A stretch of DNA of 20,734 nucleotides from a bacterium UBP8_UBA6595 (GTDB lineage Bacteria > Margulisbacteria > Marinamargulisbacteria > UBA6595). Shown here piece after piece: positions 13,677 to 20,734 of the stretch. The position numbers and the translations under genes were made by a program. Where the stretch lies: NCBI GenBank assembly GCA_002433595.1, contig DJIL01000034.1, positions 1 to 20,734 of the forward strand. The letters are read 5' to 3'. Under the pieces are notes generated by a model. It did no database searches. It had not been told where the DNA came from and saw only the letters and a list, made by a program, of their open reading frames with translations. The stretch's first letter is position 1. The number at the start of each line of letters is the position of its first letter.

Positions 13677-14403
13677 GTTCGTGCTGCAATACGGCCCCAA
13701 TATAAAAGGCGGCTTGGGGGGCTTTGAGGCGTGTAGCGCCTAGGGTAATAGCGGTGGCGGGTGTTGTCGCTATGGCCTGTCGCTCAGCATCTGAAAACCC
13801 CCCTTCGGGCCCCACAATGGCTAAGATTCGCCGTCCCTGAATGGGCCGTAGCGAGCCCAGTGTTTTCTGGGTATTGGTTTCATCACAAAATAAGACATAG
13901 TCATAGGGTTTCCAGTGATGCGAATGGGCATTTACCCAGGGTATAAATGCCTGAGGGGGATCAATGCTCGGGAGGGTGAATCGCTCGCATTGGCTACTGG
14001 ACTGGACCAAAATTCGATTCCATCGCATGAGCTTGTCCGGTAGTTTATTGTCAGAAATCTGAGGGATACTGTAATCCGAAATTAGGGGGATAAAGCGATG
14101 AAACGGTAGTTGTGTGCAGTGATGCAGGGTATCGCAAAACGCATCATGCTTGGTTAAACATAAGGCTAAATCCAAGGTGTATGCGGGAGGGGGTACCGGG
14201 GCTTCGCGCTGTCGGGTAAACGATAGGCTAGTTTTAGTAATAGCGGTAATGACGGTGTCTAAGACGGTCCGCTGATCGACAATAATGCGCAACGATTCAT
14301 TGATCTGAATCCGCAGGCTCCCCATTAAATGGGCGTGGTCGGCTTTGGGAAGTAAAAGCGTGTCGAATGAGAGCTGAGTTTGTGTTGCGAAATAGTGAAT
14401 CAT
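13666..14403 (-). CDS. rsmE: 16S rRNA (uracil-1498-N3) methyltransferase, RsmE
   Basis: A 245-residue SPOUT-class methyltransferase that methylates U1498 of 16S rRNA using S-adenosylmethionine. The N-terminal PUA-like part (residues ~1-70, with HLMGSLRIQIN) leads into the knotted domain. RRILAIVGPEGGFSDAE is the strongest signature. LGATRLKAPQAAFYIGAVL stands where most RsmE proteins read LG-x-RILRTETA, so the SAM-pocket loop is unusual. The start is set by AAGGG five bases before ATG 14403. The gene is divergent from the rpmF operon and runs towards rnpB. Confidence 0.88.
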   Translation of the reverse strand: MIHYFATQTQLSFDTLLLPKADHAHLMGSLRIQINESLRIIVDQRTVLDTVITAITKTSLSFTRQREAPVPPPAYTLDLALCLTKHDAFCDTLHHCTQLPFHRFIPLISDYSIPQISDNKLPDKLMRWNRILVQSSSQCERFTLPSIDPPQAFIPWVNAHSHHWKPYDYVLFCDETNTQKTLGSLRPIQGRRILAIVGPEGGFSDAERQAIATTPATAITLGATRLKAPQAAFYIGAVLQHELES

Positions 14404-14528
14404 CTGAGCCCTTTAGTATGGCACACTATACAATAGGCCGTAAAATAATAGTGGTGAAGAAAGCATGGTCAAATAATAGAGGCTCAGATAATCAAGTTCT
14501 AGGCATTGGAATTGGCAGTAGGGAACCG

Positions 14529-14558
14529 TTGACAAAATCAGTTAAAATAAGGTTTAAT
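14529..14558 (+). promoter_or_regulatory. Promoter of the rpmF-plsX-fab operon
   Basis: A perfect TTGACA (14529-14534), an 18-base spacer and TTTAAT (14553-14558). Transcription would start near 14565, leaving a leader of about 80 AU-rich nt before rpmF. The rest of the 243-base gap from rsmE (14404-14528) shows no convincing gene. Confidence 0.6.
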
Positions 14559-14646
14559 AATTTTATTAATCGTAATAAATAAACATTAATTACAATGTTA
14601 GAAAACAATTTTAACAGGCATTAAAGTAAAAAATAGAGAGTGAAAT

Positions 14647-14838
14647 ATGGCAGTACCAAAGAAGAGACGATCAAAATCAAAAAAGCGCACGAGACGAGCC
14701 GCATGGAAAGCCATTGCCCCTGAAGTGACGGCATGCTCCAACTGTGGCGCCACCATTCGTACCCACACAACATGCTCACACTGTGGGTTCTACAAGGGTC
14801 GACAGGTAATTCGAATTAAATCTAAAACACAGGCTTAA
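14647..14838 (+). CDS. rpmF: 50S ribosomal protein L32
   Basis: A 63-residue protein of the large ribosomal subunit. It has the MAVPKKRRSKSKKR basic N-terminus and a zinc ribbon, with cysteines in CSNCG and CSHCG, and ends in FYKGRQVI. The four cysteines make this the zinc-binding version of L32. A GAGAG sequence precedes the ATG. It is first in the fatty-acid operon, three bases ahead of plsX, an arrangement widely conserved in bacteria that ties ribosome and membrane synthesis together. Confidence 0.97.
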   Translation: MAVPKKRRSKSKKRTRRAAWKAIAPEVTACSNCGATIRTHTTCSHCGFYKGRQVIRIKSKTQA

Positions 14839-14841
14839 TTC

Positions 14842-15834
14842 TTGATCACCATCGCTGTGGATGCCATGGGTGGGGACTTCATGCCCGAAAACCCAGTTAA
14901 AGGCGCATTGGAAGCGCTTGAATTACGGGATGATATTCGGATTGTATTAGTCGGAAATTCAGAACAGTTAATGCAAATGAATAATAGTTGTGTTAAGCAC
15001 GATCGATTGTCGTGTGTGGATGCGGCCGAAATTATTACAATGGAAGATTCACCCGTAGAGGCATACCGAAAAAAAAAGAAGTCCTCTATTCATGTCGGGT
15101 TGCAGTTGTTGAAAGAAAACGCCGTGGACGGCTTTATTTCAGCCGGTAATACGGGTGCGGTTATGACCGCCGCTACGTTTATTTTAGGGCGTATTAAAAC
15201 CATTGAGCGTCCAGCTATTGGCACAATTTTACCGGGCCGTTCAGGACCGGTCTTGATGCTAGATATGGGCTCTACAGTGGATTGCAAGCCCGCACATTTG
15301 GACCAATTCGCCGTTATGGGGCATTTCTTTGCTCAGGATGTATTGGATATTCCAAATCCACGGGTGGGCTTGCTTAACATTGGCGAAGAATCAGAAAAAG
15401 GAAACCAAGTAACGCAAGAAGCACATGGGTTGTTGGCGGCCAATTCAACGATTCAATTTGTAGGCAATGTTGAGGGAAAGTATGTATTAAAAGACACGGC
15501 CGATGTGGTGGTGTGTGATGGGTTTGTGGGTAATAGCATGCTGAAGTTTGGGGAAGGGATTGTGGATGTTTTTTTTGATTTTTTCAAGCAAGAAATCAAG
15601 GGGTTTCGGGCAACACTGGGTGCGTTTCTAATGGCCCCGGTGTTGCGTAAATTAAAGGCCCGGTATCATCACGATAATTACGGCAGTGCGCCATTATTGG
15701 GTGTTAATGGGGTGGTGTTTATTGCCCATGGATCATCCAGTAAGCGCGCCATGTGTAACGGAATTTTGAATGTTGCCCATGCGGTTGAAACAACGATGGT
15801 TTCTGAAATTTCACAGGCACTGGCGTCGGTATGA
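14842..15834 (+). CDS. plsX: Phosphate acyltransferase, PlsX
   Basis: A 330-residue enzyme that converts acyl-ACP to acyl-phosphate for the first acylation of glycerol-3-phosphate in phospholipid synthesis. Family motifs: ITIAVDAMGGDFMPE at the N-terminus, SAGNTGAVM, STVDCKPAHLDQFA, RVGLLNIGEE and VVCDGFVGNS. The near-terminal APLLGVNGVVFIAHGSS is typical. It starts at TTG 14842, three bases after rpmF, because the family begins with this residue and no ATG is suitable. The stop shares ATGA with the fabH start. Confidence 0.96.
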   Translation: MITIAVDAMGGDFMPENPVKGALEALELRDDIRIVLVGNSEQLMQMNNSCVKHDRLSCVDAAEIITMEDSPVEAYRKKKKSSIHVGLQLLKENAVDGFISAGNTGAVMTAATFILGRIKTIERPAIGTILPGRSGPVLMLDMGSTVDCKPAHLDQFAVMGHFFAQDVLDIPNPRVGLLNIGEESEKGNQVTQEAHGLLAANSTIQFVGNVEGKYVLKDTADVVVCDGFVGNSMLKFGEGIVDVFFDFFKQEIKGFRATLGAFLMAPVLRKLKARYHHDNYGSAPLLGVNGVVFIAHGSSSKRAMCNGILNVAHAVETTMVSEISQALASV

Positions 15835-16772
15835 AGCGCTGTGCGGGTATTTTAGGGGTCGGGGCGTATGTGCCAGAAACGGTATGCACCAACCACGATA
15901 TTGTAGCGCGGGGTGTGGAAACCAGTCACGATTGGATTGTTGCTCGCACCGGGATTCATGAACGCCGGTTGGCGACAGCGCATGAAACCACCACGGTTAT
16001 GAGTATTAACGCGGCACAAGCAGCCCTTGAAACGGCGGGGATATCAGCCCGTGATTTGGATATGATTGTGGTGGCAACAACGACACCCGATTATCGGGGG
16101 TTTCCGTCGGTAGCGTCCCAGGTACAGGTGGGATTGGGTGCTGGGCACTGTCCGGCGTGGGATTTGTCGGCGGCGTGCTCAGGGTTTGTGTATGGGCTTG
16201 ACGTGGTAACCCGGCTAATCGAATCTGGGGCGTACCAGCACGTGCTGTTGATTGCAGCCGATCGGTTAAGCCATCGGGTGGATTGGTCTGATCGGAGTAC
16301 CTGTATTTTATTTGGTGATGGAGCGGGTGCTGTGGTGATGGGGCGTGTGAATGCAGGCGGTGTTGTGGCAACATCCTTACATGCCGACGGGTCGCATGGG
16401 TCAATTTTGTCATTGCCAAACGACCCCCCTTATATTGACATGGACGGTCAATCGGTATTTAAAGTTGCCGTGAACTGCGTGGTGCCATCGGTGATGGAAG
16501 CTTTGGATTTAGCGGGGTTGACGGTGGCAGATATTGATTGGTTTGTACCCCATCAAGCCAACCAACGCATTATGGATCATGCCGTGAAAAAGTTAGGATT
16601 GCCAGCGAATCGTATGGTGTGTAATATTGATCGGTATGGAAATACATCAGCGGCATCAATTCCGATTGGATTGGCAGAATCTCAGTCTAAATTTAAATCA
16701 GGCGATGTAATCGTGATTATTGGATTTGGCGCAGGGTTTACCTGGGGAACAGGAGTAATAATATGGGAATAG
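15831..16772 (+). CDS. fabH: 3-oxoacyl-ACP synthase III, FabH
   Basis: A 313-residue condensing enzyme that starts fatty-acid synthesis by joining an acyl-CoA (usually acetyl-CoA) to malonyl-ACP. The catalytic triad is visible: Cys116 in SAACSGFVYG, His in FVPHQANQRI and Asn in DRYGNTSAASI. GFGAGFTWG near the end is characteristic. It overlaps plsX by four bases (ATGA) and fabD by ten, so the three are translated as a coupled block. Confidence 0.97.
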   Translation: MKRCAGILGVGAYVPETVCTNHDIVARGVETSHDWIVARTGIHERRLATAHETTTVMSINAAQAALETAGISARDLDMIVVATTTPDYRGFPSVASQVQVGLGAGHCPAWDLSAACSGFVYGLDVVTRLIESGAYQHVLLIAADRLSHRVDWSDRSTCILFGDGAGAVVMGRVNAGGVVATSLHADGSHGSILSLPNDPPYIDMDGQSVFKVAVNCVVPSVMEALDLAGLTVADIDWFVPHQANQRIMDHAVKKLGLPANRMVCNIDRYGNTSAASIPIGLAESQSKFKSGDVIVIIGFGAGFTWGTGVIIWE

Positions 16773-17656
16773 GATTTGTATTTCCGGGACAAGGATCCCA
16801 GGTTGTTGGAATGGGGCGCGATTTATATGAAAACCATGCGGGGGTCCGAGCCATTTGGGATGAAGCAGAAGCATTGCTATCAATACCAATTAAAACAGTA
16901 TGTTTTGAGGGGCCTGAGACTGAGTTAAAACAAACACAGCTGGCTCAATTGGGTATTTTTTTGGTATCGGCATCATGGCTGACCGTGTTGGCGGACCAAG
17001 GCCTTGAGCCAACAGTGGTAGCGGGCCATAGCTTGGGCGAATTAACGGCTTACTATGCGGCGGGTGTGTATGACCTGGAAACAGCACTCGCTGTGATTGC
17101 GTACCGTGGGGAAGCTATGGCGGCGGCTCACCCGTCGGAAGACTCAGCCATGAGTGCCGTAATGGGTATTGACGAATCCGTGCTAGACTCCGTGATTGCA
17201 CCAATTGATAATGTGGTGATTGCCAATTATAATTCGCCCAACCAGTGGGTCATATCGGGGACAAAATCCGCTGTAGGCGCTGGAGAAGCGGCCTTAAAAT
17301 TAGCGGGTGCAAAGCGAGTGGTTCCCTTGCCAGTGAGCGGTGCGTTTCATTCGCCGTTAATGGCCGCAGCGGCGGAGAAATTCGAACAGTATTTGGCGGA
17401 TATTCCCTTCAACGATGCGGAGTTTCCAATTATCTTGAACCGAACAGCGGAATCTGAATTTGAAGCGGACGCGCTGCGTCAAAACTTGTCAAAACAAGTA
17501 CAGTCTTCAGTGTTATGGACGCACAGTGTGCACGGTATGGCGGATCAAGTCGATGCCATTTATGAAGTGGGTCCTGGAAAAGTATTAACGAGTTTGGTGA
17601 AAAAAATTGCACCCGAATTATCAGTTCAAAATTGTATGGAGTTAGCGAGCTTATGA
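16763..17656 (+). CDS. fabD: Malonyl-CoA:ACP transacylase, FabD
   Basis: A 297-residue transacylase that loads malonyl groups onto ACP. FVFPGQGSQ is at the N-terminus, the nucleophile Ser90 sits in AGHSLGE, the catalytic His is in SGAFHSPLM, and EVGPGKVLTSL is near the C-terminus. Length is normal. Its ATG lies within the last codons of fabH and its stop overlaps the fabG start as ATGA. Confidence 0.97.
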   Translation: MGIGFVFPGQGSQVVGMGRDLYENHAGVRAIWDEAEALLSIPIKTVCFEGPETELKQTQLAQLGIFLVSASWLTVLADQGLEPTVVAGHSLGELTAYYAAGVYDLETALAVIAYRGEAMAAAHPSEDSAMSAVMGIDESVLDSVIAPIDNVVIANYNSPNQWVISGTKSAVGAGEAALKLAGAKRVVPLPVSGAFHSPLMAAAAEKFEQYLADIPFNDAEFPIILNRTAESEFEADALRQNLSKQVQSSVLWTHSVHGMADQVDAIYEVGPGKVLTSLVKKIAPELSVQNCMELASL

Positions 17657-18384
17657 GTCAACAGGTCGCCATTGTTACAGGTGGAACACGTGGCATTGGC
17701 CTGGCGATTGCGGTGCATTTAGCTAAACAAGGGTTTGCGGTATCTATTTGTGGGCGATCGGAGGCGTCTGTAGCACCTGCGGTTGCGCAGTTGCAGGCCA
17801 TACCCAATGCGCATGTGCATGGGCAGGTTGTGGATGTTACAAATTTTTCAGATGCAGAGGCGTACGTGAAATCGGTAACAGCGGCATTAGGGGGTCCACA
17901 TGTTTTGGTAAACAATGCGGGGATTACTCAAGATAATTTGTTGCTGCGTATGAAAGCAGAGGCTTTTGCTCAGGTGGTTGAGACGAACCTAATGTCTGCG
18001 TTTAACATGACTAAGCCGTGTTTGCGTCCTATGCTGAAGCAAAAGTTTGGCCGCATTATTATGATGGGCTCTGTGGTGGGATCCATGGGTAATGCAGGGC
18101 AGGCGAATTATGCAGCGAGTAAGGCGGGTATGGTTGGGTTTGCCAAGTCAATGGCTAAAGAAGTGGGGGCTAAAGGGATCACAGTTAATGTGGTAGCCCC
18201 GGGGTTTATTGATACAGACATGACAAAAGCGTTGCCGGAATCCACTTTGCAAACTATAATAGATGGGGTTCCAGCACGGCGCTTGGGTCATGTGGATGAT
18301 GTAGCAGATGTTGTATCATTTTTAATTGGCGCATCGTATGTAACGGGACAAGTCATTCATGTGGATGGCGGAATGGTAATGTAA
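17653..18384 (+). CDS. fabG: 3-oxoacyl-ACP reductase, FabG
   Basis: A 243-residue NADPH-dependent short-chain dehydrogenase that reduces 3-ketoacyl-ACP. The nucleotide-binding TGGTRGIG is followed by NNAG (residues 87-90), the catalytic Asn112, Ser140, Tyr153 and Lys157 (YAASK), and the C-terminal VTGQVIHVDGGMVM. I chose ATG 17653, which forms ATGA with the fabD stop and has GGAG upstream; the alternative TTG at 17632 adds seven residues foreign to the family. Confidence 0.97.
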   Translation: MSQQVAIVTGGTRGIGLAIAVHLAKQGFAVSICGRSEASVAPAVAQLQAIPNAHVHGQVVDVTNFSDAEAYVKSVTAALGGPHVLVNNAGITQDNLLLRMKAEAFAQVVETNLMSAFNMTKPCLRPMLKQKFGRIIMMGSVVGSMGNAGQANYAASKAGMVGFAKSMAKEVGAKGITVNVVAPGFIDTDMTKALPESTLQTIIDGVPARRLGHVDDVADVVSFLIGASYVTGQVIHVDGGMVM

Positions 18385-18400
18385 AAAAAGGAGTATGAAC

Positions 18401-18643
18401 ATGGCATCAAAGGAAGAAATTTTTGAAAAAGTACAGGGTATTGTTGCAACTGAGTTAGAGGTTGATAAAGAGCAGATTGTGATGGGCGCTCGATATATTG
18501 AAGATCTGGGTGCCGATTCGCTGGATACTGTTGAATTAGTCATGGCCTTGGAAGATGAGTTTGGTACAAGTATTCCAGATGATGAAGCTGAAAAGCTAAC
18601 AAGTATTGAGTCAACGGTTAACTATATTTTCGAGAATAAATAG
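18401..18643 (+). CDS. acpP: Acyl carrier protein
   Basis: An 80-residue acidic helical carrier. Ser40 in GADSLDTVELV is the 4'-phosphopantetheine attachment site, and ALEDEFGTSIPDDEAEK is the typical helix II-III region. I chose ATG 18401 because AAGGAG (18388-18393) is seven bases upstream; ATG 18395 is only one base from it. The strong ribosome binding site, against the coupled overlaps elsewhere in the operon, fits the high ACP demand. Confidence 0.97.
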   Translation: MASKEEIFEKVQGIVATELEVDKEQIVMGARYIEDLGADSLDTVELVMALEDEFGTSIPDDEAEKLTSIESTVNYIFENK

Positions 18644-18647
18644 TCCG

Positions 18648-19886
18648 ATGAAACAACGCGTTTGTATCACAGGAATGGGCGCCGTGACACCCATTGGCAA
18701 TACCGTCAACGATTATTGGCAGGCGTTGTGTTCTGGCCAGTCCGGTGTGGCCCGCATTGATGCTTTTGATGCAAGCGCGTTTACCACTCAAATTGCGGCA
18801 CAAGTGCGTGATTTGGATGCAACTGCGTATTTTGATAATAAGGAATTACGGCGAACGGCTCGATTTATTCAGTTTGCGGTTGTTGCCGCCATGGAAGCTG
18901 TTCAGCAATCCGGCTTAGATATTCAATCAATTGCGCCTATGTGTGGGGTTGAAATTGGCTCGGGCATGGGTGGAATTGAAGTTTTAGAAGCAGCGGCTCA
19001 TCAGTTAGCGACCAAAGGCCCTGGGCGTATTAGTCCATTCACGGTTCCCATGATGATTGTGGACATGGCCGCTGGTATTGTGTCAATTAAGACGGGGGCT
19101 AAAGGGCCCAATGCTGCATCAGTTACAGCGTGTGCATCAGCCGCTCACTCAATGGCACGGGCCTTTCAGCTGGTGCGTGATGGGGTTGTAACAGCGATGA
19201 TAACGGGGGGCTCTGAAGCGGTTGTTACACCGCTGGGGGTGGGGTCATTTTGTGCCGCACGGTCGTTGTCGACCCGGAATGATGACCCTAAGCGAGCGTC
19301 TCGGCCGTTTGATGTAGACCGTGATGGGTTTGTGATGGGAGAAGGCTCTGGTATATTAATTTTTGAGTCTTTGGAACATGCCCAGGCCCGTGGGGCAACG
19401 ATTTTAGCGGAAGTGGTTGGCTTTGGGGCTTCTGGTGATGCGCATCATATTACGGCTCCGGCCCCGGAAGGCGAAGGCGGTGCGCGTGCGATGCAGGCAG
19501 CCTTAGATGATGCGGGTATTCAAACCGATGCGGTGGGTTATGTGAATGCACATGGAACATCAACACGTTTAAATGATTCATTGGAAACACAAGCACTCAA
19601 GCGTGTATTTGGTGACCAGGCGTCTAAGGTACTGATTAGCTCAACAAAGTCAATGACTGGTCATTTATTGGGCGCTGCAGCGGCGATTGAAGCGGTGGCC
19701 TCCGTCCAGGCCTTGTTAACGCAAACGGTTCCACCAACGATTAACTTAGACAACCCAGACCCAGAGTGTGATCTAAATTATGTCCCGCATGTGAAACAAT
19801 CGGTAGAAAATTTAACCCATGTCTTGTCTAATTCGTTGGGCTTTGGTGGGCATAATGCATCGATTATTTTTAAGTCGTTTTCTTAG
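18648..19886 (+). CDS. fabF: 3-oxoacyl-ACP synthase II, FabF
   Basis: A 412-residue elongating condensing enzyme. It starts MKQRVCITGMGAVTPIG. The nucleophile is Cys162 in VTACASAAHS, the two histidines are in VNAHGTST and MTGHLLGA, and SNSLGFGGHNAS closes the family pattern. The ATG at 18648 is four bases after the acpP stop with only a weak GAGAA upstream; the longer frame from 18606 overlaps acpP and is not family-like. It is the last fab gene of the operon, with no clear terminator after it. Confidence 0.97.
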   Translation: MKQRVCITGMGAVTPIGNTVNDYWQALCSGQSGVARIDAFDASAFTTQIAAQVRDLDATAYFDNKELRRTARFIQFAVVAAMEAVQQSGLDIQSIAPMCGVEIGSGMGGIEVLEAAAHQLATKGPGRISPFTVPMMIVDMAAGIVSIKTGAKGPNAASVTACASAAHSMARAFQLVRDGVVTAMITGGSEAVVTPLGVGSFCAARSLSTRNDDPKRASRPFDVDRDGFVMGEGSGILIFESLEHAQARGATILAEVVGFGASGDAHHITAPAPEGEGGARAMQAALDDAGIQTDAVGYVNAHGTSTRLNDSLETQALKRVFGDQASKVLISSTKSMTGHLLGAAAAIEAVASVQALLTQTVPPTINLDNPDPECDLNYVPHVKQSVENLTHVLSNSLGFGGHNASIIFKSFS

Positions 19887-19899
19887 GTATCGATTATAG

Positions 19900-20511
19900 A
19901 TGAATAGCCTTGGGGGTGTAGATACTGGGCTTCGGGCGAGGCGATCATCCGCTTCGGCACCATCGATACCACCGAGCGGAGCGATACAGACGCATATTGA
20001 TAACAGGACTTCGTGTCTAATTACATTTGAAGCAATAACCCAAGACAATGCATCAACGTTTGTCTTGATTTGGCCCAAGAACAATCAGGGGCCTAGCTTT
20101 GTAAATCAAAAGAGCGCTTTGGCGTCCTGGCTTAAAAACTCAACTATACTGCCAGCAACCAGTGCACCAATAAATAAGTATCAAATATATCAAATAAACA
20201 ATCTACGTAGATGGAGTACGTTTGAGCTGAAATTAATTGAGCGTTTGGATGAAGACCCTGAACCGGTTCCTTTGGCGTTAGGGGGAATAAATAGAACTTT
20301 AAACAGAACCGTCGCAATGACAAGTATTGCACTTGGTTTAGCTAACTATGTTTCTCCCCCAGGGCTATTAGGAGGCGTTTATCGATTACTATCATCTTCG
20401 CTTCATATTGTAGTGACACAGGGTAATAGAAGCACTCAAGATATAGTTTTAGCGAATATAGCCGTTTTTGCCTTTGTTGATATGCCTAGTTTACTTGTTT
20501 TACGCAATTAG
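19900..20511 (+). CDS. Unrecognised protein, possibly membrane-associated
   Basis: A 203-residue ORF with no family I recognise. The N-terminus is Ser/Ala/Pro-rich and not a signal peptide. The middle is mixed polar (STFVLIWPKNN, NLRRWSTFELKLIERL). Two hydrophobic segments near residues ~140-165 (AMTSIALGLANYVSPPGLL) and ~183-200 (IVLANIAVFAFVD) could be membrane-associated. No ribosome binding site precedes ATG 19900. The region is AT-richer than fabF and is followed by a reverse-strand remnant of another gene, so it looks like accessory DNA rather than part of the fab operon. It may be a real gene or a fragment. Confidence 0.5.
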   Translation: MNSLGGVDTGLRARRSSASAPSIPPSGAIQTHIDNRTSCLITFEAITQDNASTFVLIWPKNNQGPSFVNQKSALASWLKNSTILPATSAPINKYQIYQINNLRRWSTFELKLIERLDEDPEPVPLALGGINRTLNRTVAMTSIALGLANYVSPPGLLGGVYRLLSSSLHIVVTQGNRSTQDIVLANIAVFAFVDMPSLLVLRN

Positions 20512-20596
20512 GTAAGATACCAGCGGTTTCCGCTCCAATTATCGCAATCGCGGTGACCGTGTCTTTGGCATCCAACTTAATAATCCAAACGCCATC
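20486..20596 (-). pseudogene. Possible GyrA C-terminal remnant
   Basis: On the minus strand a frame without a start reads DGVWIIKLDAKDTVTAIAII before trailing off to a stop at 20486. The pattern G-V-x-x-x-K-L-x-x-x-D-x-V resembles the last beta-pinwheel blade of DNA gyrase A. It lies downstream of another minus-strand stop codon and a hairpin, so it is detached from any full gene here. The similarity rests on about 20 residues and is tentative. Confidence 0.35.
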
Positions 20597-20598
20597 AC

Positions 20599-20617
20599 AC
20601 CCCCCGTGTAGGGGGGT
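20599..20617 (-). terminator. GC-rich hairpin after a minus-strand gene
   Basis: ACCCCCC (20599-20605) pairs with GGGGGGT (20611-20617) around a five-base loop. It is 29 bases beyond the minus-strand stop at 20647. It has no following T-run, so termination is possible but not assured. Confidence 0.35.
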
Positions 20618-20646
20618 AAGGTGCTAAATCAGAACCGTCAGTAGAA

Positions 20647-20734
20647 CTATTTGGCTGTCTTTACCTCAGGATTCGCCAAAAATTCGTTAGCGCTGGTAGT
20701 TTGTCTTTTTTCAGCTTGATTTTTGTCAGAATCC
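20647..20734 (-). CDS. C-terminal end of a minus-strand gene (partial)
   Basis: The frame enters from the right edge and ends at TAG (20649-20647). It reads a hydrophilic tail including NQAEKRQTTSANEFLANPEV and ending KTAK. It has the look of a disordered protein terminus and is open to the window edge. The gene cannot be identified from 28 residues. Confidence 0.5.
   Translation of the reverse strand, partial: DSDKNQAEKRQTTSANEFLANPEVKTAK

Noticed and set aside
14367..14582. 71-codon plus-strand ORF between rsmE and rpmF
   Set aside because: It starts inside rsmE on the other strand, has no ribosome binding site, and overlaps the operon promoter; its sequence is unlike any family I know.

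Overview
The window comes from the chromosome of a Gram-negative bacterium. It carries a TonB-dependent outer-membrane receptor, a lipoprotein diacylglyceryl transferase, heptose and lipid-A-like sugar genes, and a type II fatty-acid synthesis operon. A eukaryote-type U-box protein and a small family of unrecognised, AT-rich-flanked genes point to a host-associated, possibly protist-associated or intracellular, lifestyle. I cannot place the lineage securely. The rpmF-plsX-fabH-fabD-fabG-acpP-fabF order is common in Gammaproteobacteria, while the LpxB-related protein resembles a type best known from cyanobacteria and a few other phyla.

Layout. (1) 1-124: the tail of an upstream gene and tRNA-Pro(GGG). 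(2) 178-4936, minus strand: fabI, a small exported protein, a TonB-dependent receptor and a PepSY-TM protein, closely packed and apparently one transcript read from fabI towards the tRNA. (3) 5028-5825: a uridyltransferase-only GlmU divergent from lgt. (4) 5825-9384, plus strand: lgt, gmhA, gmhB, an LpxB-related protein and a WlbB/WbpD-type acetyltransferase, a cell-envelope and surface-sugar block whose middle genes overlap by a few bases. (5) 9400-13089: an accessory island. It holds two paralogous unknown genes sharing a W-Y-A-L-A-C block, one intact and one out of frame at a nine-G run. Each is preceded by a nearly identical AT-rich leader, and both leaders are fused to the end of pepP (one real gene, one decayed fragment). 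A small U-box (E3 ubiquitin-ligase-like) gene lies on the other side of pepP. (6) 13117-14403, minus strand: a CAT-anticodon tRNA, the RNase P RNA and rsmE. (7) 14529-19886, plus strand: a TTGACA promoter followed by rpmF-plsX-fabH-fabD-fabG-acpP-fabF, with ATGA-type overlaps. (8) 19900-20734: an unrecognised ORF, a short reverse-strand reading resembling the last blade of GyrA, and the tail of another minus-strand gene.

How it fits together. The fab operon makes acyl chains and FabI, in the separate minus-strand operon, completes the elongation cycle. PlsX passes acyl groups to phospholipid synthesis, and the sugar block supplies heptose and modified amino sugars for the surface. The most interesting part is region 5: duplicated, fast-diverging genes with a possible phase-variation tract next to a U-box protein, which looks like a small effector-type locus. 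All functional statements are read from sequence motifs; no database search was run.
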